From assembly GCA_016204525.1 (NCBI GenBank), contig JACQKO010000025.1:1-5892 (forward strand): a DNA stretch of 5,892 nucleotides, in the 5' to 3' direction. A program made the position numbers and the translations under genes. The notes beneath the pieces were generated by a model. It worked only from the letters and a program-made list of their open reading frames with translations. It had not been told where the DNA came from and did no database searches. Below are positions 1 through 4,216 of the stretch, piece by piece; within the stretch, counting starts at the first letter, position 1; every line of letters starts with the position of its first letter. The stretch comes from Candidatus Levyibacteriota bacterium (GTDB taxonomy: Bacteria > Patescibacteriota > Microgenomatia > Levybacterales > GWA1-39-11).

Positions 1-123
1 CCAATACTACCAATAAACAAATAAACAAATCAATCTTTAAATGAAGCCGAATGTAGAATTCAAATTTAAAACATTCTGCATTTGTTTATTGATTGGGTTA
101 TTGGGTTATTTGCTTATTGGGTT
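1..123. repeat. Inverted octamer micro-repeat array downstream of ybaB (array A)
   Basis: This gene-free stretch reaches the left edge of the window and may continue beyond it. The left arm (about 7-34) has units ending in CAAT or CAAAT, including two copies of AAACAAAT at 15-22 and 23-30. The right arm (80-123) has the opposite orientation: ATTTGTTT, a half unit ATTG, then ATTGGGTT, ATTGGGTT, ATTTGCTT, ATTGGGTT. Bases 11-26 match the reverse complement of 104-119 at 14 of 16 positions. Inside lies a second stem, 50-59 with 73-82 (9 of 10 paired), with a 13-nt loop. No T-tract follows the stem on the minus strand, so it is not a classical terminator. Whatever gene follows ybaB (recR in many genomes) would be off the left edge. 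Confidence 0.8.
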
Positions 124-124
124 C

Positions 125-403
125 TTAACGGCCTCCCAACAGATTGCCTAATCCGCCCATTTCTTGCATCTTCTGCGCTGCTCTTTTTTGCGCTTTTTCT
201 ATTGCATCGTTTAACGCATCACGAAGATCATTGTATTCCTCTCCGCTAATCTTTACCGAATGAATTTTCATATCCGCGGATAGCTCAACGCGAGCCCTAC
301 CCTTTTCTTCAGTAATCAGAATCTCTTTGAGAGCGCTTTGAAGCTGTTGCGCCTGTTTTCTTAATTCGTTCAGCTCCCCTATCCCTTTTAGTGGATTAAA
401 CAT
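125..403 (-). CDS. ybaB: YbaB/EbfC family nucleoid-associated protein
   Basis: This is a 92-residue member of the YbaB/EbfC family, small dimeric DNA-binding proteins associated with the nucleoid. The N-terminal third is a charged, heptad-like helix rich in Q, K, L and E (about residues 8-32), matching the coiled arm of the family. The middle carries the typical strand pattern, with RVELSADMKIHSVKI at about 37-51. The C-terminus is a long helix ending in a glycine-rich tail, MGGLGNLLGGR. The length is slightly below the usual 100-110 residues, but both ends are present. The start is supported by a purine-rich site, GGGGTGA, about 5 nt upstream. The gene follows dnaX on the same strand with a 96-nt gap holding a hairpin array. 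dnaX-ybaB-recR is a widely conserved cluster, which strengthens both calls. Confidence 0.93.
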   Translation of the reverse strand: MFNPLKGIGELNELRKQAQQLQSALKEILITEEKGRARVELSADMKIHSVKISGEEYNDLRDALNDAIEKAQKRAAQKMQEMGGLGNLLGGR

Positions 404-430
404 TTAAATCACCCCGTCTTTCCTAGTTTA

Positions 431-490
431 TAAGATGTAAGATTTAAGATGTAAGAAATTGCTTACATCGTACAACTTAAAACTTAAAAC
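431..490. repeat. Inverted heptamer hairpin array between dnaX and ybaB (array B)
   Basis: Left-arm heptamers start at 431, 438, 445 and 452 and share the core TAAG (TAAGATG, TAAGATT, TAAGATG, TAAG). The right arm carries the reverse-complement core CTTA at 462, 476 and 483, and CGTA at 469. The loop is 456-461. With the centre fixed there, all four cores pair in register: 20 of 25 positions between 431-455 and 462-486 are Watson-Crick pairs, including a perfect 8-bp inner stem, 448-455 with 462-469. Mismatches fall mainly in the 3-nt spacers between cores. It would lie in the 5' leader of ybaB if the promoter near 493-522 is real. Confidence 0.88.
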
Positions 491-492
491 TA

Positions 493-522
493 ATTATACT
501 TATTTCTCAGTCAGGTTTACAA
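493..522 (-). promoter_or_regulatory. Candidate promoter for ybaB at the 3' end of dnaX
   Basis: On the minus strand a perfect -10 hexamer TATAAT (493-498) is preceded by TTGTAA (517-522) with an 18-nt spacer. It overlaps the dnaX stop region. Transcription from it would place hairpin array B in the ybaB leader. The -35 matches the consensus at only 4 of 6 positions, so the call is tentative. A second option, TTACAT (449-454) with TATAAA (427-432) and a 16-nt spacer, lies within and next to the array. Confidence 0.35.
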
Positions 523-1945
523 CCACGTGGACTTTTTCTCTTAAAATTTCAGATGCCCTTGTGTCAAGAACCAAATTTACTTTTGCCTCGCTTAATTTAT
601 CTTTATGGAACTTATATTTAGTTTCAAATTGAACTTTTCCTTCTGAAATTTCGATAAGACGGCATCCGCGCAATATTCCCGCAATCGAATGATTATCCTG
701 TTTGACCGCCACAATAAGCGCTTGGATAAAGTTATCGGATTTCGCGTTTGCCGAAAACATCCCAGTTTCGCTATTCGCTATTTGCTGTTCGCTTTTATTC
801 TCGATTTGCGAACTGATTTCTGTAATTTCATTTTTAATTTTTAATTTTTCATTTTTAATTTCGCCGGTAGGCGTGAGGCACCATTCTACCACTACTAACT
901 CTAATGGTATTTGCGGTAACACGGAGAATTTAATATCGCGATAACTATTATTTGCAAGATTGAGGAGCTCTCTAAGTTCGTGCGGTTGAAATTCGCTGCT
1001 TCCCGAAAGAAGCATTTCATGAAGACTTTGCGCAATTCTTTCTGTCAGAATCTTAAAGTCCGTACCCTTTTGAGATAATTCATCTATTATTTTGAGCGCT
1101 TCTTTTAAATTTTTTTGAGCAACGGCCTCAAGTAGCTTATCTATTTCATGTTCCATGCCGGCAGTTTTAAAAGTTGTTTCAAGTACTTCAACCGTTATCT
1201 TTCCTTTTCTTGCGATTACAAGTTCCTCTAATGTCTTTGCTGCATCGCGAAATGATCCTTCGGACAGTTTAAAAATTTCATCAAGAACTTGTTTATCAAC
1301 ATCAAGTTTTTCACCTTTTACAATTCGCAAAAGCGAATGAAAAATCTCGTCTTTTGTTGGTTTCTTAAATTGAACATGGAAGGTCCTTGACGCAATGGTT
1401 CCCGGAACCTTTTCAACTTCTGTTGTGCATAAGATAAAAACTGCATGAGATGGCGGTTCTTCAAGGGTTTTAAGAAGTGCGTTAAAGGCATCAGTTGTCA
1501 GCATGTGGACTTCGTCAATAATATAAACTTTTTTACGAAGAGCGGCTGGCGCATATTTTATTTTCCCCCGAAGATCCCGAATTTCATCAATTCCGCGATT
1601 TGACGCGGCATCAACCTCAAGAACATCAATATTCGATCCATTCGTAATTGAAACGCAGTTGTCGCAAACATTACATGGCTCAATATCTGACAATTGACTA
1701 CTGACAACTGACAATTGACTTTTTTTTGTTAGTTGTCCTTTGTTAGTTGTTAGTTGTTTTTGCTCACAGTTGATTGCTTTTGCTAAAATGCGTGCGGCCG
1801 AAGTTTTACCCAGGCCTTTTGGCCCGGAGAACAAGAACGCGTGAGGAATTTCCTTTGCACGCAGAATCGATTCGATCTTTCCTCGAACATCCTCAAGATC
1901 AAGTTCCGAAACTTTCTGCGGCCGGTATTTTCGATAATAAACCAT
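500..1945 (-). CDS. dnaX: DNA polymerase III subunit gamma/tau (DnaX), with two micro-repeat insertions
   Basis: DnaX is the AAA+ ATPase subunit of the clamp loader that places the sliding clamp on primed DNA. The 481-residue product opens with the family signature YYRKYRPQ and has Walker A GPKGLGKTS (41-49), a zinc-binding cysteine set C60, C91, C94, C97, Walker B YIIDEVHML (141-149), sensor 1 CTTE (173-176) and a sensor-2 region GSFRDA (230-235). The SRC motif reads SRT (186-188). C60 and C91 are separated by 30 residues, against 8 in E. coli DnaX, because an inverted heptamer array is translated there. A second repeat-derived stretch (about 361-396, rich in K, N, E, I, Q, S) lies in the linker before the C-terminal domain. 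The start has no recognisable Shine-Dalgarno site; an octamer array begins 7 nt upstream of it. The reading frame is intact, so I expect a functional protein. Confidence 0.96.
   Translation of the reverse strand: MVYYRKYRPQKVSELDLEDVRGKIESILRAKEIPHAFLFSGPKGLGKTSAARILAKAINCEQKQLTTNKGQLTKKSQLSVVSSQLSDIEPCNVCDNCVSITNGSNIDVLEVDAASNRGIDEIRDLRGKIKYAPAALRKKVYIIDEVHMLTTDAFNALLKTLEEPPSHAVFILCTTEVEKVPGTIASRTFHVQFKKPTKDEIFHSLLRIVKGEKLDVDKQVLDEIFKLSEGSFRDAAKTLEELVIARKGKITVEVLETTFKTAGMEHEIDKLLEAVAQKNLKEALKIIDELSQKGTDFKILTERIAQSLHEMLLSGSSEFQPHELRELLNLANNSYRDIKFSVLPQIPLELVVVEWCLTPTGEIKNEKLKIKNEITEISSQIENKSEQQIANSETGMFSANAKSDNFIQALIVAVKQDNHSIAGILRGCRLIEISEGKVQFETKYKFHKDKLSEAKVNLVLDTRASEILREKVHVVVNLTEK
767..794. 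repeat. TTCGCTA heptamer array inside dnaX (array H1)
   Basis: Four consecutive 7-nt units, TTCGCTA, TTCGCTA, TTTGCTG and TTCGCTT, lie in the DnaX inter-domain linker. A short opposite-orientation match GCGAA occurs at 808-812, so a degenerate second arm is possible but weak. On the coding strand it reads as about residues 384-393, around SEQQIANSE. It does not break the frame. Confidence 0.75.
830..862. repeat. ATTTTTA heptamer array inside dnaX (array H2)
   Basis: The units ATTTTTA (830-836), ATTTTTA (837-843), ATTTTTC (844-850), ATTTTTA (851-857) and a partial fifth unit run without gaps at period 7. On the coding strand they are translated as IKNEKLKIKNE in the linker of DnaX. Only one orientation is seen. 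The array lies about 35 nt from the TTCGCTA array but has a different unit. Confidence 0.8.
1687..1762. repeat. Inverted heptamer hairpin array in frame within the DnaX zinc motif (array G)
   Basis: Left units at period 7 from 1687 are CTGACAA, TTGACTA, CTGACAA, CTGACAA and TTGACTT. A run of eight T follows (1720-1727), then right units from 1728: GTTAGTT, GTCCTTT, GTTAGTT, GTTAGTT. Bases 1691-1719 face 1728-1756 in one register with 21 Watson-Crick pairs, 5 G-T pairs and 3 mismatches out of 29, counted on the plus strand. It encodes most of the 22 extra residues between C60 and C91 of DnaX, in a Q, L, S, T, K-rich stretch. The frame is preserved. Confidence 0.9.
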
Positions 1946-1952
1946 AAATAAT

Positions 1953-1992
1953 AATCAAATACCCAAATAGACAAATAGTCAAATAAACAAAT
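1953..1992 (+). repeat. Left inverted octamer arm of the four-helix-bundle gene cassette
   Basis: Five gapless octamers end in CAAAT or CCAAAT: AATCAAAT, ACCCAAAT, AGACAAAT, AGTCAAAT and AAACAAAT. Positions 1 and 4-8 are constant and positions 2-3 vary. The arm starts 7 nt before the dnaX start codon (in minus-strand terms) and ends 4 nt beyond the stop of the four-helix-bundle gene. It is the inverted partner of 2355-2394, with 31 of 40 positions matching. Confidence 0.9.
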
Positions 1993-1996
1993 GGAA

Positions 1997-2356
1997 CTAT
2001 TTATTTGAAGTCTTGTAGATAATTGTACTCACAATCTTAGCAATTTCAATAGCTTCCCCCATGAGCCGCAAGCCTTCCTCTGCGAAATTTGGGTTCAAAT
2101 CAGATAAAGCGCGAAGCCAATACGCTGATTCTTTCGTTTCTTTTCGAACAATTGTGTATTTAGAAATGAAGTCCCTTTTAGTGTGAGTTCCATCTGCTTC
2201 TTGATCATTTGCTCCCATAGAAGTCGCCGAACGAGCCAATTGACCAATTATTATTAAATTTTCCGGAGTCTTTGGAAGTTTACGAATATACTTTAATACG
2301 GCAATAACAAACTGATAAATCCGCTCATGGATATCTCTTACTTTTTCGTCCTTCAT
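1997..2356 (-). CDS. Four-helix-bundle protein, 23S rRNA intervening-sequence (IVP/S23) family
   Basis: The 119-residue product matches the small all-helical family first described from genes inside 23S rRNA intervening sequences, which is structurally related to the Avd accessory protein of diversity-generating retroelements. Family hallmarks are visible: LPKTPEN (27-33), a second helix QLARSATSMGANDQEADG (39-56), the conserved DFISKY (62-67), then KETKESAYWLRAL (72-84). The helices run at about 5-24, 36-56, 62-88 and 91-113. Length is normal for the family (about 115-130). The molecular function is unknown; a pentameric nucleic-acid-binding scaffold is the usual proposal. The last right-arm octamer contributes the first two bases of the start codon, and no Shine-Dalgarno site is seen. 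The gene interrupts the run of housekeeping genes just upstream of dnaX, as expected of an inserted gene. No reverse transcriptase or variable-repeat pair is present in the window. Confidence 0.92.
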   Translation of the reverse strand: MKDEKVRDIHERIYQFVIAVLKYIRKLPKTPENLIIIGQLARSATSMGANDQEADGTHTKRDFISKYTIVRKETKESAYWLRALSDLNPNFAEEGLRLMGEAIEIAKIVSTIIYKTSNK

Positions 2357-2394
2357 TTGACTATTTGGATATTGGTTTATTTGTTTATTTGAAT
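2355..2394 (-). repeat. Right inverted octamer arm of the four-helix-bundle gene cassette
   Basis: Read on the plus strand, the five gapless octamers are ATTTGACT, ATTTGGAT, ATTGGTTT, ATTTGTTT and ATTTGAAT. The first overlaps the start codon of the enclosed gene. The third has ATTGG instead of ATTTG, as does the third unit of the solitary array at 3442-3481. Reverse-complemented, this arm matches the left arm at 31 of 40 positions. Confidence 0.9.
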
Positions 2395-2411
2395 ATTACC
2401 CGGATCCTACT

Positions 2412-2439
2412 ATTCTAAAGATTTACTCACTGAAGTCAA
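2412..2439 (-). promoter_or_regulatory. Candidate promoter for the four-helix-bundle gene
   Basis: On the minus strand, TTGACT (2434-2439) and TAGAAT (2412-2417) are separated by 16 nt, each matching the sigma-70 consensus at 5 of 6 positions. They lie in the short gap after the dehydrogenase stop codon. The predicted start near 2405 would put the right octamer arm in the leader RNA and could carry transcription on into dnaX. Confidence 0.5.
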
Positions 2440-2445
2440 GGTGTT

Positions 2446-3396
2446 TTAGTTAACAACATTCTGAGGTTTGCCTTTGATAAATGCTTCTATGTTTCCGACG
2501 AAAATTCTTCGTTTATTCTCCGCAGCCTCTCGACTTATGTAAGCCATCGGAGGATAAATAATGCAATTAGGGTACTTTGAAATTTTTTCCAAATCTTTTT
2601 CTGCCATTTCGTCCGAGTGATCCAGCATAAATACAATATCATCCCTTTTCAATCGTTCAACTAACGCATCGACATTTATAAGATCCATAGGCGCGGTATT
2701 AATTATAATTGCTCCATTTTTCAGTTTGTTAAATACCGATTTATTGAATATATATTCAGTTTCTTTTGTTTGAGCAAGATTAATCGAGATTATATCTGCG
2801 TTTGAAATCAAGTCTCCGAATGGTACATATTTTACACCCTTATTCTCAAAATTTTTCTTCCGAGTTCTGGACCAATATGCTACATTCGCTCCAAATCCTA
2901 ATGCAATTTCGGCGACTCGTTGTCCAATCGTTCCAAGACCGACAATTCCAAAAGTTCTATTTTTTATTTCTAGAGCTGAGATTCCAAGTTCGGAATAATT
3001 TTTAGAACGTCCTCTCTTTTTACCTTCTTCCAAACCCCTAAGATACTCAAGAATTGCAGCAAAAATAAATTCCGCAACAGATTCAGTACTATATCCTTTG
3101 AGGTTGGTTACGATTACTTTCTTTTTCTTCGCATACGCGACGTCGATCTTTCCGAATGCTGTTGCCATTACTCCTATATATTTTAGCTTCGGAGCATTAT
3201 CTATTTCTGTTTTTCCAACCTCTGTTCCGAAGTTAACTAAAATACAATCGGTGTCGGCTAATTCTTTTTTAAGTTTCGAATCTCCCTTTGGTAGAAAAAT
3301 TATTTTATCCCCGAATGTTTTAATTTTCTTCCAAGATGCGGGATCTAAACTGCCTGATTCCTCAATATTGTATACAAGAAGCTTTTTAAATTTCAT
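2446..3396 (-). CDS. D-2-hydroxyacid dehydrogenase-like NAD(P)-binding protein with altered active site
   Basis: The 316-residue protein has the two-domain layout of the D-isomer-specific 2-hydroxyacid dehydrogenases. An N-terminal substrate-domain half is followed by a Rossmann NAD-binding domain with IVGLGTIGQR (GxGxxG at 153-158), and a C-terminal helix returns to the first domain. Segments such as TESVAEFIFAAIL (104-116) and SNADIISINLAQT (198-210) are typical of the family. The catalytic triad is not: the Arg of the usual TARG motif is Pro236 (NTAPMD), the Glu position is Asp262 (LDHSDE), and the His of the usual PH motif is Pro283 (YPPMAYIS). It may use another chemistry, act only as a binding protein, or be a distinct subfamily, so I give no substrate. 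It appears to be transcribed from its own strong promoter and has no visible functional link to its neighbours. Confidence 0.85.
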   Translation of the reverse strand: MKFKKLLVYNIEESGSLDPASWKKIKTFGDKIIFLPKGDSKLKKELADTDCILVNFGTEVGKTEIDNAPKLKYIGVMATAFGKIDVAYAKKKKVIVTNLKGYSTESVAEFIFAAILEYLRGLEEGKKRGRSKNYSELGISALEIKNRTFGIVGLGTIGQRVAEIALGFGANVAYWSRTRKKNFENKGVKYVPFGDLISNADIISINLAQTKETEYIFNKSVFNKLKNGAIIINTAPMDLINVDALVERLKRDDIVFMLDHSDEMAEKDLEKISKYPNCIIYPPMAYISREAAENKRRIFVGNIEAFIKGKPQNVVN

Positions 3397-3402
3397 ATTG
3401 CA

Positions 3403-3431
3403 ATCATATTCTCACAAAAACTTTCTGTCAA
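3403..3431 (-). promoter_or_regulatory. Sigma-70 promoter giving a leaderless dehydrogenase transcript
   Basis: On the minus strand a perfect -35 TTGACA (3426-3431), a 17-nt spacer and -10 TATGAT (3403-3408) are followed by 6 nt and then the ATG at 3396. The expected transcription start therefore falls on or beside the A of the start codon. No Shine-Dalgarno site is present, which agrees with leaderless translation. This is the best promoter match in the window. Confidence 0.75.
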
Positions 3432-3441
3432 CCGCTTTTTT

Positions 3442-3481
3442 ATTTGATTATTTGAATATTGGATTATTTGTCTATTTGACT
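3442..3481. repeat. Solitary five-unit octamer array between ybeY and the dehydrogenase (array D)
   Basis: Five gapless octamers, ATTTGATT, ATTTGAAT, ATTGGATT, ATTTGTCT and ATTTGACT, are followed by a decayed sixth unit that runs into the ybeY stop codon at 3489-3491. Unit family, number, orientation and the ATTGG variant in the third unit all match the right arm of the four-helix-bundle cassette. I found no inverted partner in the adjoining 3397-3441, which instead holds the dehydrogenase promoter. Confidence 0.88.
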
Positions 3482-3488
3482 ATTTTCA

Positions 3489-3869
3489 CTAGTGGTGTTG
3501 TCCAAGCAAGTGCCTTACTCCGTGCTCTACAAGTTCTGCGATTTTATCATCAACTAACATTTTCTCGAGGGCTGCTTCTTGAATAACGACAGGGTATGAA
3601 ATAACAACGTCGCCTAAATATAATTTATCAGGTGCTCTTGGAATGTCCTTTCCCTCTTCCAGCGAAAAAGAGAGAACGTTTGTGGTTCTGTCCAGACCGC
3701 GATACTTTTTGTTTAAAGCACGCATCTTGCGGCTTCCAACAATAGCTATAGAAACCTCGAAGGGCGTGACAATACCGTTTTTGTGCACAGTATCTCGTGC
3801 CACCTGCCTTATTCTTTTTCTGTTTACCCTGTATCTACTTTCAACGTATATAGGAACGGAAACATCCAT
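3489..3869 (-). CDS. ybeY: Endoribonuclease YbeY (rRNA maturation factor), short C-terminus
   Basis: YbeY is a metal-dependent single-strand RNase that acts in 16S rRNA 3'-end processing and ribosome quality control. The 126-residue product shows the family block LNKKYRGLDRTTNVLSFSL (52-70), LGDVVIS (85-91) and the zinc motif HGVRHLLGQHH (116-126), with ligands H116, H120 and H126. The residue before the third ligand, normally Asp, is His125. The protein stops directly after the third ligand, whereas E. coli YbeY (155 residues) continues for about 29 more. The stop codon abuts octamer array D, so truncation by that array is possible, but short versions also occur in reduced genomes. No clear Shine-Dalgarno site precedes the ATG; array E begins 4 nt upstream. 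The gene is in the same direction as rpsU, consistent with a shared ribosome role. Confidence 0.92.
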   Translation of the reverse strand: MDVSVPIYVESRYRVNRKRIRQVARDTVHKNGIVTPFEVSIAIVGSRKMRALNKKYRGLDRTTNVLSFSLEEGKDIPRAPDKLYLGDVVISYPVVIQEAALEKMLVDDKIAELVEHGVRHLLGQHH

Positions 3870-3873
3870 AATC

Positions 3874-3996
3874 TTTGGGTTTGGGTAGGGTTGGAGCTGC
3901 TCGTATGGTTTATGGGTTTGGTCTATGGGTTAACCACCTAAACCCCAAACGACCTACTATACTAGCTGCCCCAACTTAACCCCCTGACCATACCCG
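3874..3996. repeat. Long degenerate inverted micro-repeat hairpin between rpsU and ybeY (array E)
   Basis: The left half is G/T-rich with 7-nt periodic units such as TTTGGGT, TATGGTT, TATGGGT and ATGGGTT. The right half is C/A-rich with AACCACC, TAAACCC and CAAACGA. The halves meet at the palindrome GGTTAACC (3928-3935). Bases 3890-3909 match the reverse complement of 3956-3975 at 16 of 20 positions, and an outer block near 3877-3890 matches near 3983-3996 at about 11 of 14. The array fills the whole rpsU-ybeY gap, from 1 nt beyond the rpsU stop to 4 nt before the ybeY start. It lacks a terminal T-run on the minus strand, so it is not a typical intrinsic terminator, though it could still stall polymerase. 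Confidence 0.8.
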
Positions 3997-3997
3997 T

Positions 3998-4186
3998 TTA
4001 TCTGGGCGCGTTTATTCTAGCAAATTTGCGATTCAGTTCCTTCCTGTATTTCTTGGCCAAAGATGGCTTAAGATAAAATTCCCTCTTTTTCATCTCCTGA
4101 ATAATGCCCTCCGACATTACCTTGCGAGAGAATTTCCGGATCATTGTATCCGCCGAGTCTCCTGTCGATTTTTTAACAAAAACCAT
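3998..4186 (-). CDS. rpsU: 30S ribosomal protein bS21
   Basis: bS21 is a small, highly basic protein of the 30S subunit platform, near the anti-Shine-Dalgarno end of 16S rRNA, and assists initiation. The 62-residue product begins MVFVKKSTGDSADTMIRKF and continues with KRKEFY-like residues (KKREFYLKPSLAKKYRKEL, 33-51), as expected for the family, with a Lys/Arg-rich C-terminal half ending in NRKFARINAPR. Length is normal (58-70). The start is fixed by a strong Shine-Dalgarno site 11 nt upstream. A promoter candidate lies upstream at 4271-4299, and the leader contains heptamer hairpin array F. It sits between the HIT gene and ybeY, all on one strand. Confidence 0.95.
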   Translation of the reverse strand: MVFVKKSTGDSADTMIRKFSRKVMSEGIIQEMKKREFYLKPSLAKKYRKELNRKFARINAPR

Positions 4187-4197
4187 ATTTTATAAAG

Positions 4198-4205
4198 CAC
4201 CTCCT
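4198..4205 (-). promoter_or_regulatory. Strong ribosome binding site of rpsU
   Basis: On the minus strand AGGAGGTG lies 11 nt before the rpsU ATG, a full match to the anti-Shine-Dalgarno sequence. It is the only textbook site in the window; dnaX, the four-helix-bundle gene, ybeY and the dehydrogenase lack one. Confidence 0.85.
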
Positions 4206-4216
4206 GTCGTCTAAAT

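Larger units (their letters stand above)
1953..2394. mobile_element. Putative cassette: IVP-family gene bounded by inverted octamer arrays
   Basis: A 442-bp unit consists of five ANNCAAAT octamers, a single gene of 119 codons, then five ATTTGNNT octamers in the opposite orientation. Both arms are exactly 40 nt and start or stop within 4 nt of the gene. This layout resembles the 23S rRNA intervening sequences of Leptospira, where a gene of this protein family lies inside an element with base-paired ends. No transposase, reverse transcriptase or target-site duplication is visible. Calling it a mobile element is inference from architecture alone. Confidence 0.5.

Noticed and set aside
50..82. 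Intrinsic terminator after ybaB
   Set aside because: The stem is AT-rich and is not followed by a T-run on the minus strand.
702..944. Plus-strand open frame with hydrophobic stretches across the dnaX linker
   Set aside because: It is antisense to dnaX and its hydrophobic look comes from the ATTTTTA and TTCGCTA repeats.
1783..1974. Minus-strand 63-codon frame overlapping the dnaX 5' end
   Set aside because: It is an out-of-frame reading of the Walker A region of dnaX with no independent support.
1997..2356. Complete diversity-generating retroelement, because the protein family is related to Avd
   Set aside because: No reverse transcriptase, template repeat or variable repeat with adenine-specific changes can be seen in the window.
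1953..2394. CRISPR array
   Set aside because: The units are 7-8 nt, gapless and have no unique spacers; no cas gene is present.
3098..3586. 162-codon plus-strand open frame
   Set aside because: It is antisense to the clear dehydrogenase gene, its promoter and the ybeY end, and its product resembles no domain.
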